The position numbers and the translations under genes are program-made. Shown in pieces: positions 6,795 to 15,555 of a DNA stretch of 55,670 bases (the stretch's first letter is position 1; the number at the start of each line of letters is the position of its first letter). The notes under the pieces are model-generated. The model did not search any database. It was not told the origin of the DNA and worked only from the letters and a program-made list of their open reading frames with translations. This DNA comes from a virus: the IMG/VR virus record IMGVR_UViG_3300027491_000004, positions 1 through 55,670 of that record, one strand, 5' to 3'.

Positions 6795-8253
6795 CCATTT
6801 CGTAGGCGGCCATTTTAGTTGGTTTACTGGTGTTGTTGAAGACATACTTGATCCTTTGCAAATGGGGCGAGTAAGAGTAAGGTGCTTCGGTTATCATACT
6901 GCGAACAAAACAGAAATTGCTACGGAAGATCTTCCATGGGCTTCCGTGATGACGCCAATTCATTCTGCATCGATGTCAGGAATTGGTTATTCTGCAACTG
7001 GTGTGCTGCAGGGATCATGGGTCGTTGGATTTTTCCGCGACGGCCCATCTGCTCAGGATCCAATCGTGCTAGGAACTATTCCTGCTATTTCTACCGAGGT
7101 TGATCGCACAAAAGGATTTTGTGATCCGGATGAAGCTTATCCGCTTCCCGGATTAGTCGATCAACCGGATATGCCTCGAGAGTCAAGTGACAGATATAAA
7201 GATGCTCCCGCATATTCTCGTAGAAAAGATCTTCGGCAGGAAAGCATTGAAACAGCAATTCCGCCAAAGGTTGAATCAGTTGTTCCTGCAGATTCAGACA
7301 GCTATTACGAAAGAAAGACGTGGAGTGTTTGGGATGTAGATGATGTGGTAAATCCAGTTTACCCAATGAATCATTCTTATCATTCGGAGTCTGGACACGT
7401 CAAGGAAATCGACGATACTCCGTACTACGGTCGATTAATGGAAATGCATCGCTCAGGTACATATACTGAAATCAATAATGCGGGCGATAAGACTACAACT
7501 ATTGTGGGAGACAATTATGTAGTCGTGCTAGGCAACGATAACATCTATATCAAAGGCTCAGCAAATATCACAATCGATGGTGACCTAAGACAACTAATCA
7601 AGGGCAATTACCACATCGAGGTAGAAGGTAACAAGACAGAATATATTAAAGGAACGCGCCAATCAAAGATTGGTCAATCTGAGCATATCGAGATTGGTCA
7701 GGATTATGCATCAAACGTCATCAATGACAGAATCTCGCGCATCGGTGGAAATACAACAATCATTCGAGACGGAAATAAAGACGAAACGATTGCGGGAAAC
7801 TCAGATGTTCTTGTTAACGGAAATGACGGTCATATCGTAATTGGCGAACGGCAGGAATATACTGGGTCACACTTCGAATGCACTACAACTGGTCATTTGA
7901 TTGTAGTATCAAATGAGTTTATGTCGTTAAGCTCAGCATCAACGCTGGAAATGGATATTACTGGAAATGTCACGCAGATATTTGGCGCTGCGCAGACAGT
8001 AAACGTCACTGGTGCGGTATCTGAAACAATCGGTGGTAATCAATCCACGAGTGTCAGCGGTACTCAAACTATGTCGATTAGCGGTACGCAAAGTATTACT
8101 GCTTCTGTCACGAATATTGGTAATAACGTCAATGTCACCGGCGTACTTGCTGCAACATCAAACGTTACCGCAGGCGCAACATCAATTTCACTGACAACTC
8201 ACAAGCACTCTGGTGTTGCAAGCGGATTAGCATTAACTGGCCTGCCGCAATAA
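6781..8253 (+). CDS. gp5: gp5-like central spike protein, no lysozyme domain
   Basis: The ATG at 6781 is chosen over an in-frame TTG at 6769, because ATG is preceded by GAAG at 6771-6774. The product has 490 residues. Residues about 1-105 form an OB-fold (GVVEDILDPLQMGRVRVRCF; GVLQGSWVVGFFRDGPSAQD). Where T4 gp5 has a lysozyme, there is only a linker rich in charged residues and Pro. From about 215 onwards is a repetitive beta-helix (NYVVVLGNDNIYIKGSANIT, GNYHIEVEGNKTEYIKGT), ending in THKHSGVASG near the C-terminus. An HxH pair at a spike tip binds an iron ion in P2 and phi92 spikes; that is inferred here. As in many marine T4-like phages, the spike pierces the outer membrane but cannot itself cut the cell wall. 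Confidence 0.85.
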   Translation: MNTIDHFVGGHFSWFTGVVEDILDPLQMGRVRVRCFGYHTANKTEIATEDLPWASVMTPIHSASMSGIGYSATGVLQGSWVVGFFRDGPSAQDPIVLGTIPAISTEVDRTKGFCDPDEAYPLPGLVDQPDMPRESSDRYKDAPAYSRRKDLRQESIETAIPPKVESVVPADSDSYYERKTWSVWDVDDVVNPVYPMNHSYHSESGHVKEIDDTPYYGRLMEMHRSGTYTEINNAGDKTTTIVGDNYVVVLGNDNIYIKGSANITIDGDLRQLIKGNYHIEVEGNKTEYIKGTRQSKIGQSEHIEIGQDYASNVINDRISRIGGNTTIIRDGNKDETIAGNSDVLVNGNDGHIVIGERQEYTGSHFECTTTGHLIVVSNEFMSLSSASTLEMDITGNVTQIFGAAQTVNVTGAVSETIGGNQSTSVSGTQTMSISGTQSITASVTNIGNNVNVTGVLAATSNVTAGATSISLTTHKHSGVASGLALTGLPQ

Positions 8254-8254
8254 T

Positions 8255-9115
8255 ATGCCAATCAAAATTCCAGATATACCGTCGACTCCGATTCAGGTTC
8301 CGCAGATTCCTGCTCCACCTAAGCTTCTGTGCGATGCCAATGCTGCGCTTACACAAGTTACTCAGGCAAAGAAACAGATCAAAGAACTACTTAAGAATAA
8401 AAAAGCTGCTGCTGCCACATTGCTGAGTTTAATACCAGAAGTGAACAGCGCAATGAACGATGTTAAGGCTATTCAAGAAACCGTAGTATCGTTTCAGTCG
8501 GAATTAAAAGCAATATCGACATCTAAAGATCCGGTACAAATTGCGCAGTTTATTGAAAAGTGGTCTGGATCTGTAAAGGGGCTTACTTCACTGGTTGCAC
8601 AAGCGCAGTCAATTGCAAGAGATCCGCGGGCTATATTTGATTACTGCACCGATGCTCCTAACTTTAATTTGAATCCGCTAACAGGCAAAATAAAACTGGG
8701 ATCATTAGCGGCGGTCATACCGAATACGAATCCAGCTGCAGCAGAATCACTGGTTAATAGTGTGATCGACAATACAAAGAAAGTAACATCTGGTGCGTCC
8801 GGTGCTACCTTTTCTGATATCAGAAAATACACGACCAGCGTGTCGGCAAAGATTAATGCGGTTGCTAAAACAATCACCGATCCGCGCGCGAGAAACAAAT
8901 TGCTTACTTATGCGGATAGAAAAACGGCAGCAATTGGTGGAGTATTACCTGAAGAAAACGTCGAGGCATACAGAGACAATATTGTATCGGACTCCGAGCA
9001 TCCGGAGGATGCCAGCCTTGAAGGTAAATTGGACCAAATCGATGCTATACTGAAAGAAGAAGAAACTGTAGTTGCTCCATACGCCCGATATGTGCAAAAC
9101 GAGAGTCAGGATTAA
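8255..9115 (+). CDS. Uncharacterised helical virion protein between gp5 and gp25
   Basis: This 286-residue protein is not recognised. It has a Pro-rich N-terminus (IPDIPSTPIQVPQIPAPPKL) followed by long amphipathic helices with Lys, Ala and Gln (TQAKKQIKELLKNKKAAAAT; FQSELKAISTSKDPVQIAQF). A mid-section with strands follows (NFNLNPLTGKIKLGSL), then a helical C-terminal part ending in acidic QNESQD. The size and composition suggest a coiled-coil structural or chaperone protein. It sits between spike and wedge genes, starting 2 bases after gp5, so a tail-hub role (such as hub distal protein or spike chaperone) is plausible but unproven. No signal peptide or membrane helix is seen. Confidence 0.7.
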   Translation: MPIKIPDIPSTPIQVPQIPAPPKLLCDANAALTQVTQAKKQIKELLKNKKAAAATLLSLIPEVNSAMNDVKAIQETVVSFQSELKAISTSKDPVQIAQFIEKWSGSVKGLTSLVAQAQSIARDPRAIFDYCTDAPNFNLNPLTGKIKLGSLAAVIPNTNPAAAESLVNSVIDNTKKVTSGASGATFSDIRKYTTSVSAKINAVAKTITDPRARNKLLTYADRKTAAIGGVLPEENVEAYRDNIVSDSEHPEDASLEGKLDQIDAILKEEETVVAPYARYVQNESQD

Positions 9116-9119
9116 GCCT

Positions 9120-9137
9120 AGGAATTCCTGATAAATA
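9120..9137 (+). promoter_or_regulatory. Late promoter (GATAAATA) with adjoining 10-base palindrome
   Basis: Bases 9130-9137 read GATAAATA followed by G, one mismatch from the T4 late consensus and 9 bases before the gp25 ATG at 9147. Directly upstream, 9120-9129 is a perfect palindrome AGGAATTCCT. The implied mRNA leader is about 4 bases. Confidence 0.5.
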
Positions 9138-9146
9138 GACAAACCC

Positions 9147-9599
9147 ATGAGTTCTGCACTCTCAGACTACAACGTAAACGAGCTTTACGTCAGCCGTCGA
9201 TCATCGATTGTATCGAAGAAACGGTTGTATTCTGATCTGGACCTTTCGCTTGCTCTTAATCCTACTTTTCGAGATATTGTTCCGCTTGTTGATATTGACG
9301 CCGTTAAGAACTCAATTAAGAATCTTATTTTAAGCAATTTCTATGATAGACCCTTTCAGCCTGCGCTGGGGTCAAATGTGTCAGCATTGTTATTCGAGCC
9401 GGCTGATAACTTTACTATGTCAGCAATGCGCGAAGAGATCAAGCGTGTAATCAAAAAGTTTGAACCGCGCGCCGATAGTGTAGTTGTAGAGATCATTGAT
9501 AATTCTGATAGAAATGCATACAATATCAATATCGGCTTTCGCGTCATCGCAATCGATCAAAGAGTGGACATAACTCTTTACCTTAAGAGAATCCGCTAA
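9147..9599 (+). CDS. gp25: gp25 baseplate wedge subunit
   Basis: This 150-residue protein is slightly longer than T4 gp25 (132). It shows the family pattern: LYSDLDLSLALNPTFRDIVP near the start, then VKNSIKNLILSNFYDRPFQP, a short helix with MREEIKRVIKKFEPRADSVV, and the beta strands IGFRVIAIDQRVDITLYLKR at the end. The E-P-R motif in KKFEPRAD is the conserved gp25 feature that helps sheath contraction begin at the baseplate. gp25 sits between gp6 and the sheath. It is first after a late promoter and 12 bases before gp6. Confidence 0.92.
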   Translation: MSSALSDYNVNELYVSRRSSIVSKKRLYSDLDLSLALNPTFRDIVPLVDIDAVKNSIKNLILSNFYDRPFQPALGSNVSALLFEPADNFTMSAMREEIKRVIKKFEPRADSVVVEIIDNSDRNAYNINIGFRVIAIDQRVDITLYLKRIR

Positions 9600-9611
9600 T
9601 ACTTTCTACCT

Positions 9612-11504
9612 ATGGCACAGATCAATGTTTCAGAACTAGACTTCGCGACACTTAAAGAGTCGATCAAGTCACACTTCAAGAATCAAAGCAAGTACAATGA
9701 CTGGGACTTCGACGGATCTGGCCTGTCAATTTTACTTGACGTTTTAGCGTACAATACGCACTACAATGCCGTCACAGCACACCTAGCGCTAAACGAAGCA
9801 TTCTTGGATTCTGCACAATTGCGCGGCAACGTTGTTTCTCACGCTAAGCTTCTAGGATATGTTCCGCGTTCAACAATTGCATCTACTGCAGTAGTGGATG
9901 TGGTAGTAACGGCGCCAACATCGAATCCACCACCATTCTTGTCTTTGGATAGAGGACATAAATTTAGTACTACAGTTGACTCTTCGAAGTATACATTTGT
10001 AGTACTAGAACCAAAACCAGCTGTTCCGCTAAACATAGCAACGAATACTTACACATTTACTAGCGTAGTTCTTAAACAGGGCACGTTAAAGAAAATGATT
10101 TATCGTGTGGATGAATTGATCGAGAATCAGAAATATGAAATTCCTGATACTACTGTAGATTCTACTACAATGAGAGTTCGTGTCAACGATGGCGAGGAAT
10201 TTTCCATCTATACTCAGTTCAGTACTCTGATCGGCTTAAATAATTCATCAAAGGTTTATTTCTTGCAGGAAAATGCTGATGGCAAATACGAGGTTTATTT
10301 TGGCGACAATAATCTAGGCATCAAGCCTGGATCAAATAATATTGTCGAGATCGAGTATGTTTATACAAATGGCAGAATTGCAAATGGCGCTGCCAATTTT
10401 CAATCCGCACAAGCATTTACATACATAATACCAGGATCAACAACAGGCGCGACAGCAACTATTCCAGTAAATAGTGCGGTAATAACTACGATAACAAATT
10501 CGTACGGCGGTGCAGAAAAGGAAAGCACCGAATCGATTCGTTACAATTCTCCGCTGGCATTTATCACACAAAATCGTGCAGTAACTTCCGAAGATTACCG
10601 CGCGATCATTCTCCGCGAGTTTGGAGGAATCGATGCTATTTCTGTTTGGGGCGGCGAAACAGATCCTGAGCCAAATTATGGTAAAGTCTACATCGCAATT
10701 AAGCCTTCTGGTAAAGATTTCTTAAATGAAGCCGAAAAACTTCAGATCACCGATAGCATTTTAAAAGGTAAAAACGTCGTATCAATTGAGCCGGTCATAA
10801 TTGATCCAGAATTTACTTATTTGGAGGTCGAAGCCTTTATCAAATACAATTCTAATTTAACTGACAAGACTACACCTGCACTTGAATCATATGTCCGTGA
10901 CATCATTCGTAAGTACAATGACCAGAACTTACAAAAATTTGACGGCGTATTTCGTTTCTCTCAGTTCCTAGGATCAATCGATAACTCTGAGCCATCGATT
11001 CTTAATTCGGTTGCTCGTCCGTATATGTTCAAGTGGATTACACCAAAACCAAATGGTTTGACGAATTCATTTACACTCGATTTTCCAGTACCGACATATA
11101 CCACACAATCGACAACAGCTGTTCTTTCTTCATCCGGGTTTATGATGGGAGGTTTAGAACACTTTTTTGGCGACGAACCAATTGCTGGTACAACTGATAG
11201 AAATGTTTACATTTATAGAGTAGTAGAAGGTAATCGAAAGAAGATTGCAAATGCTGGTAGAATATATTCTAGCGCTGGAAGAGTAGTGCTAAATCGTTTT
11301 ACAGTAGATTACACAACAGTAAACGTAAATCCACCAGACATTCGCATTATTGCTTTACCAAACTCGTTTGACATTGCTCCAAAAAGAAATCAGTTGCTCG
11401 AAATAGATCAGACATATGTTACTGTAAAAGCCGAAATTGATGCAATTGCTGTTTCAGGCGCAGCAGGAACAAGTTCATATACCACGACACCTCGACATCG
11501 CTAA
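9612..11504 (+). CDS. gp6: gp6 baseplate wedge subunit
   Basis: This 630-residue protein is close to T4 gp6 (660). The N-terminus ([19 protein letters not shown] ... [20 protein letters not shown]) and the block [20 protein letters not shown] are strongly typical of gp6, and the GpJ-like fold follows ([40 protein letters not shown]). gp6 dimers form the inner ring that holds the wedges together and moves during contraction. The leader is the sequence CTTTCTACCT before the ATG, without a Shine-Dalgarno. It is followed after 2 bases by gp7. Confidence 0.9.
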   Translation: MAQINVSELDFATLKESIKSHFKNQSKYNDWDFDGSGLSILLDVLAYNTHYNAVTAHLALNEAFLDSAQLRGNVVSHAKLLGYVPRSTIASTAVVDVVVTAPTSNPPPFLSLDRGHKFSTTVDSSKYTFVVLEPKPAVPLNIATNTYTFTSVVLKQGTLKKMIYRVDELIENQKYEIPDTTVDSTTMRVRVNDGEEFSIYTQFSTLIGLNNSSKVYFLQENADGKYEVYFGDNNLGIKPGSNNIVEIEYVYTNGRIANGAANFQSAQAFTYIIPGSTTGATATIPVNSAVITTITNSYGGAEKESTESIRYNSPLAFITQNRAVTSEDYRAIILREFGGIDAISVWGGETDPEPNYGKVYIAIKPSGKDFLNEAEKLQITDSILKGKNVVSIEPVIIDPEFTYLEVEAFIKYNSNLTDKTTPALESYVRDIIRKYNDQNLQKFDGVFRFSQFLGSIDNSEPSILNSVARPYMFKWITPKPNGLTNSFTLDFPVPTYTTQSTTAVLSSSGFMMGGLEHFFGDEPIAGTTDRNVYIYRVVEGNRKKIANAGRIYSSAGRVVLNRFTVDYTTVNVNPPDIRIIALPNSFDIAPKRNQLLEIDQTYVTVKAEIDAIAVSGAAGTSSYTTTPRHR

Positions 11505-11506
11505 TT

Positions 11507-13834
11507 ATGTCCTACGTTGAGTCGACAGTCAGCGTCAAGAAAAAAACAAAAGAAGCAGTAAGAGTTGAGTCTCTTATACCTGATGCGCTGCGCGAAAAAT
11601 CAGCAGTGCTAGTAGAATTTCTGAAAGATTACTATGACCTCGTAAATCGAGATGGTAAAACTTCGTTTTTTATTACTGTTCAGGCGGGTGCTGGCCAATA
11701 TAAAATTGGCGAAGAAGTAGAAATGAGTACTTCCGCAGGAGGTATCATTACTGCAACTGTTGCTAAGTTTGACAATAATATTCTATTAGTACACAATGCC
11801 GATGGTGAATTTGTTCGTGGAGAAGCTTTAGTTGGTACAGAATCAAATTGCACCAGAAATATTTCTACTGTTCAGAACATTTACGATAATCCAAGCTTTG
11901 AGATTAATCGCATTATGGAAGAACGAGATATTGATAGAGCCACAAACAGATATCTCGAGGTACTACAACGTGAAACAGCTATTAACGTTCCGGGTAAATT
12001 TACTACAGATACAGTTAATCTGTATAAAAATCTACTAAAGTATTACTCTCTAAGAGGCTCGGAAAACTCAATCGAGCTTTTCTTCAGAATCATATTCCAA
12101 CAAAGCGCTGAAGTATATTATCCATTTACCGATACTTTTAAGCCATCATCTGGTAATTGGACCTCTGTTAATAGCAAATTTACTGGATCTATTTCTGGCA
12201 CCACACTTACAGTATCATCTGTCGAATCTGGATCATTGGACGAAGATGTATTACTTACTGGAGCCGGAATTGCTCCTGGAACAATCATCAATGGTTTAGG
12301 AACTGGCATAGGATACACCGGAACGTATTCTGTTGGTGTAAGTCAGAACATTGGTAAAACACCGATGAATAGTTCTGGAGCATATTTTACAGGATCTATT
12401 TCTGGAGATACTTTAACTGTTACTGCAGTAGAATCTGGTACAATAGCAGTAGGAATGGTTTTATCCGGTCCAGGAATCACATCAACTGTAAAAATTTCTG
12501 GATTAGGAACAGGATCAGGTGGTACAGGAACATATACCTTACTGTGGACACCTAGTACTTTTACTGGGTCAATTTCTGGAACAACGCTAACAGTTACTTC
12601 AATGGGCGTTGGTTCTTCTGAAATTGAAATAGGCACTCAGATCATTGGTACCGGCGTTACTTCCGGCACTACTATCATAACACCCCCTGCAGTTGTTACA
12701 AGTGTTACTAATTATATTGCAAATGGAACAACTACTGTAACTGCAACAGTTGCTTCGACAAGTGGATATACTGCCGGAGATATTATTGAAATTTCTGGAG
12801 CTGTTGGCACAGAACAGTTGAAATTAAACGGATCTTGGACCATCGCATCTATTCCAAATAGTACTACCTTTACGTTCGTAGTTTTTAATTCAATTGCTTC
12901 AGCAACTTATACATCGGATTTAGGTAGCGCATCAATAACCAAAACTATAACTGGGTCTGGCGGAACTGGAACATATGTTGTCAACTTCAGCCAAACTGTA
13001 AGTTCAACTACTCTCACGCAAATTGTTAAATCTGGAACAACTTTCTCTGCGGCCGGGGCTGAATTTACTGGTAGTATATCTGGAGCAACATTAACTGTCA
13101 GTGGTATAAAATCTGGCGCAATCACTATTGGATCTAAAATTTACGGTGGTAGAGTTTTACCAGGAACAACGATCAAGCAATTTGGACCATCCACGACTGG
13201 GGGAGTAGGCACTTATGTAGTGGGCGTGGATCAAACCGTAGCTTCTACATCAATCAGCGGAGTTTCCTTGGTTGCTTCTCAATATTCTGATTCAAACGGG
13301 TTTACATCAAACATTAAGAAGCTGCACGATTCGTATTATTATCAAAGATATTCTTATGTAGTTAAGACTGGCTTGAACGTCGATGCATGGAAAGATCCAT
13401 TTAACCGTCTAGTTCATCCTGCAGGATTTATATTCTTTGGGCAGATCTTCCTGGTACTTGAGGCAATTCAGCAGCTATCCGAAAAGCTAAACAGTAGAAT
13501 GCCACTTAATCAGCCTGGATTGATTTCTGCTGCCGATCTTGTCAATCTGATCGAACTTGCTTATGCCGATTATATCACTATCAATCCTGACGGAGATCCT
13601 GTTCTAAACTATCAGAATATGAGGGCATTGGCAGATTACGCCATCAAACTCATACTTCAGTTCGAGGGCCAGAATCCTGGACTGCAATTTGCTACCCATA
13701 GAACACTAGAATCCACAAAGTTTATCAATGAAAATCCGATAGATCGTTTCATTCAATACACTATCCAGGACTCTATAAATAACGTCATTCCTTACTACAA
13801 TACCGGAGCGGTAATTCTACAACGTAATTTCTAA
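11507..13834 (+). CDS. gp7: gp7-like baseplate wedge protein with repeat insertion
   Basis: This 775-residue protein is shorter than T4 gp7 (1032). Its N-terminus ([34 protein letters not shown]) is the pattern seen in wedge proteins after gp6 in cyanophage-like genomes, with helical [20 protein letters not shown] and [19 protein letters not shown]. Residues 225 to about 580 hold an insertion of repeated beta modules (see the repeat entry). The C-terminal part, from about 600 ([34 protein letters not shown]), returns to the wedge-type fold. In T4, gp7 links gp10, gp8 and gp6 in the wedge. The call rests on position between 6 and 8 and on general pattern. Residues about 55-115 form a TSG-type module also present in gp8. 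Confidence 0.72.
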   Translation: MSYVESTVSVKKKTKEAVRVESLIPDALREKSAVLVEFLKDYYDLVNRDGKTSFFITVQAGAGQYKIGEEVEMSTSAGGIITATVAKFDNNILLVHNADGEFVRGEALVGTESNCTRNISTVQNIYDNPSFEINRIMEERDIDRATNRYLEVLQRETAINVPGKFTTDTVNLYKNLLKYYSLRGSENSIELFFRIIFQQSAEVYYPFTDTFKPSSGNWTSVNSKFTGSISGTTLTVSSVESGSLDEDVLLTGAGIAPGTIINGLGTGIGYTGTYSVGVSQNIGKTPMNSSGAYFTGSISGDTLTVTAVESGTIAVGMVLSGPGITSTVKISGLGTGSGGTGTYTLLWTPSTFTGSISGTTLTVTSMGVGSSEIEIGTQIIGTGVTSGTTIITPPAVVTSVTNYIANGTTTVTATVASTSGYTAGDIIEISGAVGTEQLKLNGSWTIASIPNSTTFTFVVFNSIASATYTSDLGSASITKTITGSGGTGTYVVNFSQTVSSTTLTQIVKSGTTFSAAGAEFTGSISGATLTVSGIKSGAITIGSKIYGGRVLPGTTIKQFGPSTTGGVGTYVVGVDQTVASTSISGVSLVASQYSDSNGFTSNIKKLHDSYYYQRYSYVVKTGLNVDAWKDPFNRLVHPAGFIFFGQIFLVLEAIQQLSEKLNSRMPLNQPGLISAADLVNLIELAYADYITINPDGDPVLNYQNMRALADYAIKLILQFEGQNPGLQFATHRTLESTKFINENPIDRFIQYTIQDSINNVIPYYNTGAVILQRNF
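12179..13255 (+). repeat. Tandem FTGSISG beta-repeat insertion in gp7
   Basis: Four copies begin at residues 225, 294, 352 and 520 ([48 protein letters not shown]) and end in GTGTYSVGV-type strands. The third copy is split by about 75-85 residues of an unrelated module ([20 protein letters not shown] onwards) before its closing [14 protein letters not shown]. The repeats are Gly/Ser/Thr-rich and likely form surface beta-sandwich or beta-roll decorations. Confidence 0.8.
13774..13781 (+). promoter_or_regulatory. Possible internal late promoter (TATAAATA) before gp8
   Basis: A perfect TATAAATA lies inside the 3' end of gp7 and 59 bases before the gp8 ATG at 13841. It could start a separate gp8 and wedge transcript. 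It also encodes Ser-Ile-Asn of gp7, so chance is possible. Confidence 0.35.
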
Positions 13835-13840
13835 GTCACT

Positions 13841-15535
13841 ATGTCAGCCATTATCACATCAGACTTTCGCAATTTAAACGCGAAGAACTTCAAGAATAAC
13901 ATCACGTCCGACTCCGAGAACGTATATCTTTTCATCGGAAAGTCTGATAAGTGGTCAACGTCGCTTACGGGCACAACAGATGTTGCACCAAATAGTGGTA
14001 ATCCAGTCGACTCACTTCTTACTACTCAGGATGCTGATCGCAATATGATTGCTCTTAAGAGCATTACTGGAGTCGATGTCATCAATCTAATCCCTCGTTA
14101 TAATTGGGTTTCTGGAGATACGTATTCTGCATGGGATGATAATAATCCGGACATTTTTGATCGCGGAAACGATGTACCATTTTATGTACTAACAGATTCG
14201 TTCACTGTATATAAGTGCCTCTATGCACCTCGTTCTTCTACAGGCACTCTTTTGCCTTCAACCGTAAAGCCAACACATAATCCTACTACACCAGGAGGAG
14301 TTCTTACTGGAGACCCCGTTGAATACTCAGATGGTTATATCTGGAAGTACATGTATAAGGTCAGTGCCACAGAAGCTGCAAAGTTTTTAACGAATAACTA
14401 TATTCCTATTAAGACAGTTATCGGTGGAAGCACAATTGTCTTAACCGGCAGTGGTACAGTTCCATCCGTAGGTGATACGATTGTGGGCGCAACATCTGGA
14501 GCAACCGCCAAAGTATTTTCTGTTAACACGAATACGTTAGTGGTCTATAACGTCAGAGGCACATTTAACGCGGCAGAAGCAATCGTTGGCGCCGGCGGCA
14601 AAACAATCTCAAGTATTACTCTTAATAACGCTACAACTGTTGGTGAATTTGGAACTATTGATACAGATGATACTGCTCGGTTAGAATTCCAAAATGCTGC
14701 GACCTCAACTATCAAAGGTAAGATTTACAGCATTGCGATTGATCCCGATGATCCAACTGCCACGACACTTAACTTTGGCGGTAGCGGATACACTTCCGCT
14801 CCGACAGTAACTATTTTAGGAGATGGTTCTGGCGCCACAGCAACGGCCACTGTTTCTGGTGGTAAGGTAGTAAGATTTGTAATTACTAACCCCGGATCAA
14901 ATTATAACGTTGCATTCGTTGAGCTTAGTGGAGGAGGCGGCGCGGGCTGCGTGGCGCGTGCTGTTCTTTCGCCAAAGAATGGCCATGGATCTGACCCCTC
15001 CGCTGAACTTGGCGGCTATTATGTCGGCGTTGCTGCTACACTCACCGGCCAAGAAGGCGCCGGTGATTTTGCTGTTGATACACAATTCCGTCAGGTTGGA
15101 TTGATTAGAAAGCCAAAGGAACTTTCCGGTGGAAATTCAATTCCTGCTATAGCAAGTACTCTATCTGCAGTAACATACCTAACGCTTAACAGTGGTTCCA
15201 CAGGAACATTTAGCGTTGGAGATTATATTACGAATGGCGCAAATCCACCGGCAAGGGCATTCATCGATTCTGTGCAATCTTTATCTGGCGGTGTGAAGAA
15301 GCTAGGAATTCATCAAAACGATAAAACCGGATACGTTGCGTTCGCCACTACCAATACAATCGAAGCATATACTGGTGCAGCGTCTACATCATCTGCAAGT
15401 GGGGTAATAAACACGATCACTCCTTCGGAGTATGTTCACTTTTCTGGAGATATCATATTCCTTGAAAATCGTACATCCCCAATTCAACGTACAGAATCTC
15501 AGATTGAAGACATTCGTATCATCGTTGAGTTCTAA
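13841..15535 (+). CDS. gp8: gp8 baseplate wedge subunit
   Basis: This 564-residue protein is clearly larger than T4 gp8 (334). The N-terminal part (ITSDFRNLNAKNFKNNITSD, NVYLFIGKSDKWS) and the block YVLTDSFTVYKCLYAPRSST ... GYIWKYMYKVS are the gp8 signatures, as is the late SEYVHFSGDIIFLENRTSPI ... QRTESQIEDIRIIVEF. The extra length comes from inserted modules: a TSGATAKVFSVNTNTLVVYN unit at about 195-260 and a GGSGYTSAPTVTILGDGSGA unit at about 310-365, both common in phage structural proteins. gp8 dimers join gp7 and gp10 in the wedge. It follows gp7 after 6 bases. Confidence 0.88.
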   Translation: MSAIITSDFRNLNAKNFKNNITSDSENVYLFIGKSDKWSTSLTGTTDVAPNSGNPVDSLLTTQDADRNMIALKSITGVDVINLIPRYNWVSGDTYSAWDDNNPDIFDRGNDVPFYVLTDSFTVYKCLYAPRSSTGTLLPSTVKPTHNPTTPGGVLTGDPVEYSDGYIWKYMYKVSATEAAKFLTNNYIPIKTVIGGSTIVLTGSGTVPSVGDTIVGATSGATAKVFSVNTNTLVVYNVRGTFNAAEAIVGAGGKTISSITLNNATTVGEFGTIDTDDTARLEFQNAATSTIKGKIYSIAIDPDDPTATTLNFGGSGYTSAPTVTILGDGSGATATATVSGGKVVRFVITNPGSNYNVAFVELSGGGGAGCVARAVLSPKNGHGSDPSAELGGYYVGVAATLTGQEGAGDFAVDTQFRQVGLIRKPKELSGGNSIPAIASTLSAVTYLTLNSGSTGTFSVGDYITNGANPPARAFIDSVQSLSGGVKKLGIHQNDKTGYVAFATTNTIEAYTGAASTSSASGVINTITPSEYVHFSGDIIFLENRTSPIQRTESQIEDIRIIVEF

Positions 15536-15555
15536 GATATCTTATACTTTCTAAC

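Noticed and set aside
7150-7400. Hidden lysozyme domain in the gp5 linker
   Set aside because: The linker has no lysozyme-type catalytic Glu-Asp-Thr pattern and is too short.
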